Shown here in pieces: positions 49,601-62,784 of a stretch of 64,000 nucleotides of DNA. This stretch comes from Mugil cephalus (Eukaryota > Chordata > Actinopteri > Mugiliformes > Mugilidae): NCBI RefSeq assembly GCF_022458985.1, contig NC_061779.1, positions 15,545,001-15,609,000 of the forward strand, in the 5' to 3' direction. Below the pieces are notes generated by a model. The model was not told the origin of the DNA and searched no databases. It saw nothing but the letters and a program-made list of their open reading frames with translations. A program made the translations under genes and the position numbers. Numbering within the stretch: position 1 is the stretch's first letter; every line of letters begins with the position of its first letter.

Positions 49601-50856
49601 ATAAAGCTACCAATATTTGAAGGTGGCGAGTATAAAGTAGCGATGGACTAAAAGAAGTTCGAGCCTTGGAATACGATTCAAACCATCAGTAATGTGAGGG
49701 CGTTTTACGTGGTAAGGAGACCTTACGCTGAGAAATCAAACCGTCCTCTCGAGTTGCACATGTTGACCGTGTGGGGAGGGCAGCCACATAATGTGTCATG
49801 AGTTGGTATGCTGCAGGGTCAGTCTCATATAGACTCCATGCTGGGTATACGTGTTTTTATTATGCGTTACTCTTGCATATACACAAAACAAAGAAGTCCG
49901 CTTCCACTACTGTTTGGGAGACATCTTTTGATAAGCATGCACTGGAGTGGCAGCAGGGAAAAATAGTTTTGTCTCGGAAAGTTCACCTTTGATTATTTCA
50001 CAACGCCTCCAAAGGCATCCTATCATGTTATTTGGTCATAGTTGTGAGAACACGCTGTTCACTCCCATTGAGTGCACCTGCAGGTTGCTCACTCCTCCAG
50101 GGTGTAGTCAAGGCTGCGGTGATACGCCCCATGTCAGTGTGGCTGATGTAATGTTGCTGTGGCCTCATTAAGAGAATCACGCAGCGGCAGCCAATGGCAG
50201 GCAGACAGGTTATGGCTCAGGGAAGGATGCTTTTCGCTGGGGGAGCCACTCAGGTGGCTCCATGTGCCGCAACCTCGACAGCTCAACAGTGACGCTGCCG
50301 CTTGTCATTTGCAAGTCAAATTCCATCCGATCCAGCGCTACTGGATTTAGTGGGAACCGAGATAAATCGAGATAAATTCGAACCATCTGGAAAGATAGTA
50401 AAAAAAAACAAAAGCTCAAGTGTCTGCGTGATCATTGTCACGCACAGGAGTAGAAATATCAGCGTTGGGAGATGTATGGAGAATATTCACATCGACATTG
50501 TTATCAGTGATGCATGTGACCTTACAGAGGCATCGCAGTTGTTAACTTTATAGCTTATAAAGTAACTTTATAGTAGCTGATTTAGTTAGAAATCTTGGTT
50601 TCCCATGAAATAGGTAGTCTGAAACACTTTGTGGTATTCCTGCAAAATTGTAGCACTGGAGGGGAAGCATACCTCAAAGATTGCTACATTCAAGGTCCTT
50701 TCAGGCTGTTACAACTAAGACAGCTGTTACCGACTGAAATGTGGTTTCTCTTGTCTGTCTTCGCTGGACACAATCCAGACATTTCACTTTGTCGGGAGAT
50801 GGAGGATTGTCACAGAGGTAAACATGTCCAACACTAATGTTATCAATGCCCCCCTT

Positions 50857-50912
<56 letters not shown>

Positions 50913-52413
50913 TTATGACCTTTGGTACTTGGAGCAATGGTTATAAAATGTTTGGTAACTCTTGAAAGCTTCTGAAATAGATAAGCCATTTAAACACTAG
51001 AATTATATATTATATATATTTTACTATACAAATAGGTATTGACACCCATACCAGAGTTTACTGAGAGTTTAACCCTGTAGGCACCACGATGATATCTAAA
51101 TATTCAAATCCAGTGCTGCTTCAAATAGTGATTGTTTTCTCTTAACACTACATGAAGCGCGGAATTCACCGAATGATGGAGATCTAATCTCACGATCTAA
51201 ACTCACTGTGGTTTTAATTCCTATCCACTGCTTGTCCAGTGTTGAGGAAAAAAGTAAGAAAGATTTGAGGTTTCTAGTGAACTACCAGCTTATCATTTAA
51301 TGTAAATGGCAAAAGGGCACAGCAGCCTGAGCCATGGATGGCCCACATGAAGTTAAAGACACAGGCAGTACACAAAGCACGGGGCGCAAGGCCACAGTCT
51401 GAAAAGACACAATTTTTTTTTCCCTCTATGAAAAAGACACCTATTATGGCATGGAAGACACGGGTATTTCCAGATTGAATAATAACAGTTTTTTTTTTTT
51501 TTTGGTTTTTGTAAGTTAATGAAGAACTAATGTGTAAGAGAAGATGCACAACACTGAGAGGCACAGGCTAATATCTGGCCCTACACCTCTACCTCAATTT
51601 TACTTCGACACCAGTTCCATCAGCAAACTAAGCTTGTCACGCATTCCAGGATTTACAATCTCCTTCTTGACCTTCATTCATAGTTTGTATTTGACCATCA
51701 ATATTATGCCCGTATCTGACGTGTCATTATCCACATGACGGTATCTAACGTTTACTCAGCTGATATTTGACACAAAATAAACAGGCACAAGTAAATTGTG
51801 AGGACGTTTTTTCAATGACATACAAATGGAACACGTCATTAAACAAGTTTGTCAAACTTTCTTTGCCAAATGCAAAAAAAAAAAAAAAAAAAAAAAAAAA
51901 ACAACAAGGAAGAGATTACAATACAATGGACACGTTTGTGCTGGCGGCTGTACACACACAAGTGCATGCCTGTAGGCAGAAAACAAGAGCAGACGTTTTC
52001 ATTCTCACTGATATTCATTAAATAAACGTGTTTAGTATCATTCCATCCCTGCAGAAAAGGTGACAAAGCCATCTGATGTTTTTTCTTAAACATACTACCA
52101 TCAATGTGTTATTTTTTTGTTTTTTTGCCAGCTCATCTGGCCCCAGAAGTTGCAGGTGATCAAATTCTTAAAAAATTACACCAGGTGTTTGTTAGGATAA
52201 AGGTGCTCCACCCTAACAGGTGCAACAATACTAACAAAGGAGTCAGGGAGATATCAGTCAGTAATGATCTGTACACTTATTATTTGTAAAACAGGTGTAA
52301 GCTGGTGCGTGAGTCGACCGTGGGTGTGTGGGGCAAAGCTGGAAACTGAATGGAAGCCATCACATTTATTCAGTTTTGGCATTTGATGCGGAAAGAGCGG
52401 TATAATGTTCTGT
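46616..52413. other. Intergenic gap between C15orf39 and ppcdc
   Basis: The first 1.3 kb beyond C15orf39 is fairly CpG-rich, then the gap becomes A/T-rich. It holds a CT-rich run (about 47329-47352), poly-T (48229-48242), a (CA)n array (about 50858-50911) and a poly-A run (51873-51901). Open frames such as 47800-48096 have no supporting splice sites or recognisable motifs. The last 150 bp or so are probably ppcdc 3'UTR, with minus-strand AATAAA near 52363. Confidence 0.55.
50858..50911. repeat. (CA)n microsatellite
   Basis: About 26 uninterrupted ac dinucleotides, a simple repeat likely to be length-polymorphic. Confidence 0.97.
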
Positions 52414-55400
52414 TCACGTTTCCTGAGATGACTCTTCTGGCTTCTGGAGATACTGTCCGACAACACTTACAATAGTTGATACCTCCGCCATGGCGCCTTT
52501 ACCTACAGCAAAGGAAAGAAATTATTAGAATTTTGCTATTTAACTGTTTAACTAGAGTTAAATACAACCATTTTTATACACAGTCCCTTATTTTCTGGGG
52601 TTCAAAAGCAGTTGAACAAATTCACATAATCATAAATAAATGTTCCATCCTCTGCAGGTATTGACTGCCCGACATCTGAAATCCATGGACATCACCAGAG
52701 AATGGGCATCCCTTGCGAGGGCCTTTACTGCAGCTGTCTTCTTTTTGTTTGTGGAATTTTTCTGTTCTCAGTTTAGTCCTGAGCAAGTAAAAATGCACAC
52801 ATTCATTGCTGCGTTGCTTTCACAGAACGTTTTTGGTCCATCTCCAGCTTGAAGCATCGGCCAATCCCCTCAGCTTCATGTGGATAAATCTGAGAAGGCC
52901 GCACATCACTATTGTGGAAGAAAACATATGAGCCGTAGAATGCTTAACCTCATGTTTAATATGTTGAGCTGTGCATTCACTGATCATTTCACTCTGTTGC
53001 TGTTGAAGAGGTTCAATGCCACAAGTCATCTAAGCCCCCAGCTCAACGGGCTTTCAATAGATGTGTAATTGCCAGAACTCTACATCAAGACAATATGTGT
53101 TACAGTGGCAACTTGTACTATTCTGTTAGAGCCTATTATTCCATGTCCATCTCTTTGATGCACACTGTGATCTGTGGGATGAAAAATTCAGGTGGGAAGC
53201 ACATGATTTTATTGGTTGTTCTGACGGTATAGAGCATAGAAGCCATATCTCAGTTAATTGTGAGGTCATCATATCTCCTGCATCAGGATGACCTGACTTG
53301 GGTCACACAGTGACTGAGGAAGTCCCCATTGATAAGTAAAAGCTTTTGATAGCTGGCTGAAACGTCTTGCCAGATGGCCTCACAGTGGAGCTGTGAGAGA
53401 GGAGTCCTGTGGTATACCGCCTACAGTCCGACCCAACAGTTAATAACGTTTCAGTTTCACAACCAAGAAACACTGCAAGTCGTGGTTGCTATGGTGTTTG
53501 TATGGGGTTTATTTCCTTCCTTTCTCCTCATGTACATGATATTTTTGCAACTTGTGAGAGCGAAACTTAGTCGACTACCACATGTGAGTGTTGGGGGAAG
53601 GCCCCTTACCTTGGTATCACGAAAACAAATCACAGACAAAAGAATTCTGAGAGACTCTCAATATAATCTACCAACTCCAGGAAGTTCTGGTCCAACATCA
53701 TATTCTAAAATTTGAGCTTTATTACATCACTGATCTGAGTTTCATCTGTCCAACAAATGCTGCTCCAGCTCTATTTGCTTTTTGTTTGTTTGTTCGTCAA
53801 AGTCTAATCTGGCCTTTTGGTTTTTGAGGTTTATGACTGCTTTGTACCATGTGGCGAACCATTTGAGCTCCTAAAGTCTTCCCTTTATTGTAGGTTTGAA
53901 TAATGAAACTTCTACCTCTTGGAGAGTATGATGAGTTGTTTTGTGCTTTTTATTTAGCATGGGAAGAATCCTGAAATCATCCACCACTGTTGCCTTCTAT
54001 GGACACCCTGGTCTCATAATGTTGGTGAGCTCATTGGCACACTATTTATTTTATTTATTTATTTTTATGTCTGAAACTGTCAATTTGTCCTGAGGATCAC
54101 TTCAATTGACAGCCCTTTTGAACACATGTTGCGAGTCCACAGCAACACATGTGTAATTCCTACACCCTTTAAGTCAACATGTAAACTAAACTAGCTAAAA
54201 TAATTTAAAAATGGGCCGCTGTAAATCTGAGCTCGGCCACCTGCAGGATTTGATCAACTAAAATGTTTTCCGTGTATAGCAGCTAAAGGTCTAATAATTT
54301 AGACAATGAAATTCAGGTGACCTTAGGTTCACTGACCGTCATTACATATTGTGCATGTGACAGTAGAATGGGCTTGATCTTAAGTGAAGTATTTCCACAC
54401 ACTTGATGAACCGCTGCTAGTTTTTATACCTCAGTATTTTATTGTATTCAAATACCGGACTGCTATGATGACCTAATTTCCCTTTGGGGATGAATAAAGT
54501 AATCATCAACCAATCTAGTTGGCTGACCCACTGGGTTCCTCACCTGTCTTCTAGTTGACTTCCTGCTTAAAGTGTCACAGCGCAGCAGTAAAGTCGAATA
54601 GCCATTGCAACCACCAATGTACGCTGCATGTATTTAATCATTTTAATCAATACCTGGCCATTCTGGTCGTCTTCTGGTGTACGTAATGGTCAGATTTTGC
54701 TTGAAATTAACAATGTGATATCCAAAGAAAAGACAAAAAACTAGGCTGAAACAAAGGCAGCTGGACTTATGGTTTTAACTCATCCAATGCTACTTGGATG
54801 AATGTAAAAAGTCTTCTAGGAAACCCAACAAGTCCATTTGCCTTTGTTTTAACTGTAGTTTTTGGATAAACCGTGGCCAAGATGACTGTTGTAGGACAAC
54901 TCCACAACTCCCTTCAGGTTATTGGGGGGAGAAAAGATATTTACCTATCACTTAAACTGTTTCCATGGAGATGCTAATTAATTTTTCCGGTTCCCAGCAC
55001 AGAAGTGATAAAAACATCACGTCGACAGATACCAGCACCACACAGGGACAGATAACACTGACTGATCATAAATCGGACATTCCTGAGAATCTGTTTAGAC
55101 TTTTAAATGTATTACTGCAAGTAAGACTGTTATAGTTAGAAGTACAGAGCTTTATTCATCCAAATATAATGCTTTTCCTTTCTTCTTTGTTTTATTAGTC
55201 TCATACTGTTAGTCATCATAGCTACTGTGGCAAAGACTAACTTTACTTTTACCCTTTTCCTTCTTCTCTCTAAGTAACTTCATCTTTTTTCGTTCGTCAT
55301 TTTTGTCTTTTCCCGCCTATTGTCATATTGTTCTTATAATCATTTATCCTACTTGTTTTTTTTCTAGCCACGTTGAACCACATAACTTATTTTCTATAAC

Positions 55401-58169
55401 AATTATGGCAGTCAAGCATTCAAGGTAGGCTCCTATCCTCCATCCTCCATGCTGCTTTAAGCAGATTTGATGTCACATAGCAATTTAATCAATTTTAATC
55501 CATCAATGAATGCTCCATTCTCATCCTCTTTCTCATTCAAACTACTTGTCACTATTACCAAACCAACTCATTAATTTTATTATTCTGCTAAGCTTCTTCA
55601 TTATTCATCAATTGTTTTGTAGGACTTTTCACTTAAGCCGTTGTCAGAAAATGTCCTTTTGAGACGGAAAAAGACAATCACTCACTGTATTAAGATCTTA
55701 GACTTCAGATAATGAGACTGATCTACTATTAATCAATGAATTCAATTACAATATTTTTCTTCCGTCAAAGTGCAATTATCATACAAAAAGGTTTAAAAAC
55801 TTAATTCCCCTACACTGAGACCTTTATTATTCAAGCACATCTTAAGGCAGAAGTAGTTATCTGAACACTTGAAGGCTGATTTGATACTGCCAAGCTTCGA
55901 CAGTTCAGTTAGTTGCAGCATTCACAATTTGGTCTAATTATAAAAATAAAATATTTCCCAGAAGGTAAAAAAAGAGAGAAAGGTTCAACTTGAGGGCAGG
56001 CTTGCCACTGAGAAAACGTTCCTAAAATATTTCAGCTGATGTCAGTCTCTGGGGCGGATCGTAGTCTAAAGTACAGGTTCTTAGAAAACAAGCTAATATG
56101 TGTTTGTCTACAACCTGTTATTCGAAGGACTGTCTGAAGATAGAATCCTTAAAACAAAACAAAACAACAACAAAAAAAAAAAAAAACACGTGCGGTGGTA
56201 TCAACCCCCAGCTTGGTCGGTATTTGCCATTTCCTTTGATTCATTTCAGTCTTTTACTCTATGGTTAAGTTTGTTCTGGAGCTGAGGTCAACTAATCAGG
56301 AAGTGAACTCTTTTAAGAATAAATGAAGAGTAGGCCTTGAATTTTATCTTTAGTCCCACAGTATGTGGCTGAGGAGTTAATGGCTCGGACTCTGCTTGTT
56401 CTCGCCCTTATAAACTTACTTGCTGCTTCTCTTGGTATTACAATTCTGTCACTGTAATGTTTTTGGTTCTTGGCCAAACTAACAATTGAACAGGGAGAAT
56501 AATCAGTAATAAAAGTATTTAGTTTCAGCTCTTTTCTAATTGTTCTGCATTCTGAGATTTAATGCAGTGAAAGTAAATACTGGTAGATGTGAAATATTTT
56601 TAGTTTTTCCTGGCATTAAAACCTACCTTCATCTCCACACACTAGTTTCTTTGCAATGCAAGGGATTTCCACATATCCAAACTCTTTCAACTTGGACACT
56701 TGCTGGGCAGTAATAGGATGTTGCCACATAGCTGTGTTCATTGCGGGGCAGAAAAGGAGAGGTCGGGTGGTATCCCAGGCCCTTACCACACATGTCTGCA
56801 AAGGACAAATACTGTTCAACTCCAAAAGTATTTCAGAGAAACTGTGTAACAAATTACAATCTGAACATCAAACAAACAACAGTTTCATGCTCTCACCAGC
56901 AGATTGTCACAAATGCCATTAGCAATCTTTCCAAGAGTGTTGGCATCAAGGGGAGCAATGACGAAGAGGTCTGCCCAGCGCCTTAGCTCAATGTGTAGGA
57001 CAGGATCAGATCTCTGTGTCCACAGCTAAAGGAGAGATACCATTTTTTTCACATTTTAAATACTAGCCCTTCGGTTAATACTAGGATTTGAGTGAACTTC
57101 ATTATTACCTCCCACTCGTCCTCGTCACTGTAGATTTTGACTGAGACCTCTGCAGGATTGTAGAAGTGCTTGGCATGCTCTGTAGTGACCACTCTTACAT
57201 CCACCTAAAGTGCAAAACAAGACAGTGATGTCCACAGGCTGTTTTGTTACAGTGCTAAATACATGGAAAACTAATATACCTACAGCTGGCACACAGAACA
57301 CCTTAGCGGCAGTAAAAAGTTTTAATGACCCGTGTCTGTATTATCTGTATTACGTGACATTACTACAGATAGTGTCGTTGCAGATAACCCTACAGCAGCA
57401 TTTTGGTGAGAGATTATGTCCTCCTGCTCAAATGTAGCTTGACAATGATCCAAATGTAGCTATGCACGTGTCTGTAAAACAAAATGTATCTGTGTCAAGT
57501 TCGAGGGTTTAGCTAGATCAGTATGTCTGCCAATGAGACACAGCTGCGCCTCATTGTTTAGGACTGCAGTCATAACACTGCGTTGATTGAATGTATTAAA
57601 ACACTGCCCCAAATAGTCCCACCCCTGTTTAGTCACTTCTATTTTTCCCTTTGTCCTTAGGCTGTGTAACATTTCACCTGCTGATTATGTTAAGTCATGG
57701 CTACTGGGTAAACTGAAGCCACTGTTTACTTAGTCTCATTTCATGCATTTGTCAGCCTTTTATTTCATTCACTCTGGTAGGCTTGAAATGAGGAGGATTA
57801 TATGAAAATAAAATTAATTAATTAAAAAAAGCTTTAATAACAGGATTATGCTGCGGGGAGTTTACGTTGCTGTCTAACATCCCCACCTTGTGGTAAAGGT
57901 GAACTCATGCACACTAGGGCAGGTAAAGTATTCATTAACGTGCGTAGGAGCAAGTAACTAATAACAACATAAAAACATAAACAAACATAAACAACATAAA
58001 AAAATCTTTGTATGAAGCGGCTCACCCCAGGGAGTTGAAGGAGGTGAGAGACCAAAGGAGGTAGTTTCAAGGCTGCCACGCTCCCCGTTACGCCAACAAG
58101 AACACGAAATGCCCCAGAAGATTCCAACAAATCAGACTTTAGACATGAGACGCGGTCCTCTGCCTGCAT
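52414..58169 (-). CDS. ppcdc: Phosphopantothenoylcysteine decarboxylase
   Basis: PPCDC is a flavin (FMN) enzyme that decarboxylates 4'-phosphopantothenoylcysteine to 4'-phosphopantetheine, the third step of coenzyme A synthesis, in the cytosol as a trimer. Five exons in transcript order: 58026-58169, 57109-57204, 56897-57025, 56627-56795, 52414-52502. Phases close to 208 residues (human 204). Motifs are the FMN-binding start [23 protein letters not shown] with the active-site-region His (58), [28 protein letters not shown] (140-147) and KKLVCGDEG with Cys176 of the substrate-recognition clamp. The last exon is small ([10 protein letters not shown] near its start) and lies 4.1 kb away, across an intron invaded by a Tc1 element. 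The gene is divergent from HACD3. Confidence 0.95.
52640..54180 (-). mobile_element. Decayed Tc1/mariner transposon in ppcdc intron 4
   Basis: Transposase homology runs on the minus strand, N-terminus at the right. Near 54126 it reads [10 protein letters not shown]. Near 53960-54020 it reads ELTNIMRPG then KATVVDD, matching the Tc1 'RPGRPRKTTVVDD' linker. Near 53720-53760 it reads WTDETQI, the family's second-aspartate motif. The transposase C-terminal part is recognisable at about 52655-52920. In-frame stops and small indels show a dead copy. The middle (about 52930-53640) does not align to the family by eye and may be diverged or inserted DNA. Confidence 0.8.
54181..56626 (-). other. Remainder of ppcdc intron 4
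   Basis: A/T-rich intron. Around 54425-54512, tttccctttggggatgaata followed by aagta resembles the 3' tail of fish non-LTR retroelements on the plus strand. A short poly-A run lies at 56170-56187. No coding signal was seen. Confidence 0.5.
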
Positions 58170-58430
58170 GCTGCCACTTCTCTATGAGGAGGTCGACAAG
58201 TTACAGTGTTCAGTTCCTGCGGACATCTTCCACTTCCGTAAATATTCGCAACGAACCAATCAGAGAGGCGTCTTGTGCACGAGCACGTCGTTACGCCGAC
58301 GGTGGACGAGCGCGCAGAATATTCTGGGTTTATTATTTGCTAATAGCTTCCAGGGCAGTTAGCATGAAGAGAGGGGACTTCATTCATTCCTGTTAACTCA
58401 AGTCTGGGTTTTGTTTCAGTCAAAGCAACG
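58170..58430. promoter_or_regulatory. Bidirectional promoter of ppcdc and hacd3
   Basis: The two start codons are 261 bp apart in head-to-head orientation. The interval is CpG-rich around 58260-58320, has a CCAAT box (ccaatcag, 58256-58263) and an ETS-type cacttccg near 58230, and no TATA box. A ttgtttcag acceptor at 58411-58419 suggests that hacd3 may have a short 5' non-coding exon here. Confidence 0.65.
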
Positions 58431-61400
58431 ATGCCACTCACACCTCTCGTTTACTGGGCTCAACGCCACGAAGAAATTTACCTGCGAGTGGAGCTAACAG
58501 ACGCTCAGGTGAGTATTAAACCTGCCCCCCACCCCCTACCGTCTGCTCGCACTTTCCTGCTGTCAGAGAACTATTTTAACCCAACGCGAATAAATATTTA
58601 ACAATGCAAATGACGGCTGCGGGTAGACGGCCAGACGGCTGCACAGTTTGCATATCTAGAGAGATAAACAGAGAGATCATTACACAGATAGTCGATCTGT
58701 ACAAAGCCCTCTGTTAAGGCCTGTCAGCACGGGCCAACCGTGACCCACCAAACCTGTTGGTGAATTAGTGATGGCGTGTGTGTACAATTTCAGGGGATCG
58801 TTTTCAGTAATCCAGGTCATGGCATATCCCAAAAAAAAAAACACCTGGACTTGTTGTCACCTAAGTAGCTTCTGCAGGTCTAAACGACTGGTGGGGAATT
58901 TACTGACATGACTAGACCAGACACCCACCTGTAAAAGGAGGAGTTTGTTTTGATCCAGTGTGATGGGCAAAGACTCCAAGAATCAAAGTGTGGAGGAGGA
59001 TGTGTGAAAGGTTTTTGGGGACAGGTGTTAAGACTCCGTTGTAAGTGGCTGATAAATCTCAGCCCATCCCCCTTGTCCAGAAAGGGTTTAACCAATTAGA
59101 TAAAGATGCTTCCCTTCACTCCTCTTTCAAACCATGGCTAAAATGTGTCAGGTGTAGGTGGACTCCTCTCAAAGAGCGATGCATTTATGCAGGGGTGATT
59201 TTTCTCGATGCACTCGAAGTTTGTGCATTGCTCGGTGACCTCCTGGGAGTCCTGCCTCAGAAGAACTAGGAACTAGGATTTTCTTTGTCTCAGCTTTGCC
59301 CTATATATATTCATTTATTATTTATTTATCTTTTGCACGGTCATGAGTTAATAATCACAGGAATACCCTCTGGCCTGGAACAGCAGCAGGGGAGGAGTGT
59401 AATGTTATCAGCTCGCCCTGCAGATGGGATTATAAAGAGTTGTGTATGTCACATTGCCCCAAACACCAGTCTGCAGAGAGAAACTTCAAACTTTAGTTCA
59501 CTTTTAGGCAACACAAAGATTCTTCAAATAGCACTAGACTAATTATTATTCAGTACAGACTAACAGGAAGAAGATTATTTTCGGGGCGGAGACTGTGTTA
59601 ACTGACTCATTTCCTTGATAGTTTTCTTCTTGGAGGGAAATAGTTCTGGTTGGTAATTAATTCGTTTCTACTTTAGATTTCTTATAATCACATTTGCTTA
59701 ACTTCTCTTAACTTATCAGTCTTTTAAATGGCATCTGCGTAGCAGTTTTGTTCACAGGAAGTAAAAGGATCCTTGAATACATAGTCTCTAAGAGGAAGTA
59801 AAGCTTATCATCTGCCTGTCTTTCTTTTTTGCAGAATATTGACGTCCATGTGCATGAAAACGTCCTTCACTTTCGAGGTAACATTAATTCGTTATTTAAC
59901 GTGCGTTTAGCTGTGAAACTATTTTTTGAAAGCGGGTGTGATTTGTGATATTTCTTGGTGTTTTGTGTGCAGCTCAGGGGCACGGTGCAAAAGGGCAGAA
60001 TGAATACCAGTTCAGCCTGGAGTTTCTTTCACCAGTAAAGTCAGAGGTATGCTTTGAATTTCAAACCGTTCATAAACACCTGCCACTCCTTGCTCGCCGC
60101 TACCTTTCCCTTGTTTATGAATATGCTCATTACATGCATCTGCGTGCCCAGGTGAGCCACAGGTCCACGCAGCGGCAGGTGAACGTTACCGTGCGGAAAG
60201 GCCAGCGAGGCTGGTGGGAGAGACTGACGGTACAGGAGCGTAAACCGGTCTTCCTGGCGCCAGACTTTGACCGCTGGCTGGACGAGTCAGACGCCGAGAT
60301 GGAGATCCGGGAAAAGGTGGGACCAAATGCACAACATGATGCACGCAGCACCTGCTTTGAAATAACACACCAAAAAGGGATTGCAGCATTTCAGTGATAC
60401 CCAATATGTTTGAGCCAGAAGGTGCAGAGGTTAGGACCAGATAATAGTCTGTACCTCTTTAATTTAACCTATAACTAAGTTCTTGCAATCTACGGAGTCT
60501 CTTTTAAGTCAAAAACTCACAGGAGAAAAATCAAAAATATGACTGGAGATGTTCGAAGTTTGATGCACGCAGAGTTTTAGCCTTAAAAAGAAACACAACT
60601 GGGTTTCTGGAAGCCATGCAAGTTCAGACCGATTTCATGGCGTTGTGCTTGTCCTTTTATACAAGTTAGTGCTTCATTAACATACGGGTTAGTGCTTGAC
60701 TTGCTGCCAAAAACTAGATCCTTTTGATTATGTCATTCTCTACCAGGTTGTTGATTTCTTTCCCTGATGACAACCTTCCACATGAAGAATTAAAATCCAG
60801 TCAAAGCGTGCCTCTCCGTTCATCACATCCATATTGTTGCCACTTTTTACGTACCCGTCATCCATCACTTTGTCACATTTATGGCGGGTTGGCGGCTGCT
60901 TGCCTGTTATTCTTGTGGACTGTTCGTAAAGTTCACTTGAAGTTCACCGCTGTGTGCTGCATCTGCATGTGTCCTTTTCCCTTCTGCCCAACTATAGTGG
61001 TAAAATATGTTTAAACCTTGAGAATATAATGTTTAATATCGTAAGCAAAGTGTTAATTCAATCAAAGCTTTCAAAATCATGATTTTTTTTTCCTCGACAA
61101 AGATAGACAGGATAAAGAATTAAGTTGGTTTGTTCACTTTTAAAGGAGGAGAAAAGGAACAGGCTGAAGGCTTCAAGAGATAAAGAAACAGGTGAGTGAA
61201 TACTGGTAATAAGAATCAAAATAATTACAACTGGACAGTCAAGACATTGAAACTTGATTTTTTTGGGTTCTTTTGTGTCCAACATCTAACAGTTATGTGA
61301 ATATCTTTGACATGGATAAGCCCCCTAACGATTTCATGTTCATTTGAAATATTTCAGGGTTTCTGAGCCTGAAAACAGGATTTTTGTTCATTTACAACCT

Positions 61401-62641
61401 GGTACAGTTTCTCGGATTTTCATGGATCTTCGTCAACATGACCGTGCGCCTCTTTATCTTTGGCCAAGGTGAGAAAAGTCTTTCTTCCCCCCCCCCCCCA
61501 TTGATCTGTCATCTCACAAAAACGTGTTTAAGAAGTGTCATTCTTAAAACTTGTTGCAGATTCACTCTACGACACGTTTCACACGATAGCGGACATGATG
61601 TTCTTCTGCCAGATCCTGGCAGCAGTGGAGGTCCTCAATGCAGCTTTTGGTATAGTCCGGACGGGTGTTATTCCGACTCTCATACAGGTATGGGATGTTC
61701 CTGTGTCTGGCTTTTAAGTATGTATGTATGGAGTATTTCTCAGTGCTTCTTTGTTTGTGCACCAGGTGGTTGGAAGGAATTTTATCCTCTTCATCATTTT
61801 TGGTAGTTTGGAGGAAATGCACCACAAGCCTGTCGTGTTCTTTGTTTTCTACCTGTGGAGCGCTATTGAGATCTTTAGGTACGTACGAAGCTTCACAGTA
61901 AACAATCACGTGTTTCATAAGCAGCCAACGTTCTTCGAATTAAACCAAACATCTGAGGAATTGATGATAGATTTTTTTACACAATTTTGTAAACAGTTTG
62001 AGCTAAAATCTGTTCCCTCAGAAACATCTAAGCTGTAAAAGAACAATTAAGGCTGTAAACCGAATGTAAACCCAATCACTGCATTACCTCATCAAGAGTA
62101 AGTATGCATTCAGCCTTTCTCCTAATTTCAGGTATCCGTTTTACATGCTGGGCTGCTTCAATACTGAGTGGAAAACCCTCACATGGCTGCGGTACACGAT
62201 CTGGATGCCATTGTATCCTTTAGGCGTTTTAGCTGAAGGTACGATCGGTTTACTTGTCTCTGAATTAACTCTTAATTCTCGACGTAAAAGTACTAAAATG
62301 TGTAATCTCTGAATCACCCTGCAGCTGTTGCGGTGATACAATCCATTCCCATCTTTGACGAAACTAAACTCCTGAGTATTCCTCTCCCGAAATCCATCGG
62401 CACCTCCGTCAGCTTCTCGTACTTCCTGCACATCTACCTTGTTCTCATGTTTTTGGGTAAGTTGTTGAGACACCACATCTCGATCTGCTGACACTGTATG
62501 TTCAAATGTCACGATTTGTGTTCTGATATCGATCTTTTTTTTTTTTTTTTTTTTTTTTTTACAGGGCTCTTTACCAACTTTCGGCACTTGTACAAGCAGA
62601 GGAGCAAGCGCTTCCGAACCAAAAAGCGCAAAGCAAACTGA
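58431..62641 (+). CDS. hacd3: Very-long-chain 3-hydroxyacyl-CoA dehydratase 3
   Basis: HACD3 is an ER membrane enzyme that dehydrates 3-hydroxyacyl-CoA in the very-long-chain fatty acid elongation cycle. Eleven exons: 58431-58508, 59835-59877, 59973-60046, 60152-60316, 61146-61191, 61358-61468, 61560-61687, 61766-61878, 62132-62238, 62325-62456, 62565-62641. Phases close to 357 residues (human 362). An N-terminal CS/p23-like domain (about residues 5-95, YWAQRHEEIYLRVEL, NVLHFRAQ) distinguishes HACD3 from HACD1/2. A charged helix follows (EEKRNRLKASRDKE), then six or so membrane segments. The catalytic Tyr281 and Glu288 lie in LYPLGVLAE, with the same spacing as yeast Phs1 Tyr149/Glu156. The basic C-terminus (RSKRFRTKKRKAN) carries an ER-retention-type lysine motif. 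The intron 10 acceptor is preceded by a T run of about 26. Confidence 0.96.
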
Positions 62642-62778
62642 GACTGAGCGTCGACAGCTTTCGTCGAACGCCTTCGCTGCCTGCTTGGAAACATCTTAAA
62701 CGATCACCGTGTTCCAAAACCCTGCTCTGGTGACATCAGTTCAGGTTTTATCATGCAGTCATCTTTAACACGTTTCTC

Positions 62779-62784
62779 AATAAA
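62779..62784 (+). terminator. hacd3 poly(A) signal
   Basis: AATAAA about 140 bp after the stop. It is the nearest candidate; a second lies near 63246. Confidence 0.6.

Noticed and set aside
50210-50419. Minus-strand frame with DRMEFDLQMTSGSVTVELSR, at first sight coding-like
   Set aside because: No flanking splice sites that connect in phase to neighbours and no family recognised; it lies in an otherwise non-coding gap.
62141-62587. 148-codon minus-strand frame
   Set aside because: Antisense of hacd3 exons 9-11 and of the T-run before exon 11, which yields the poly-Lys.
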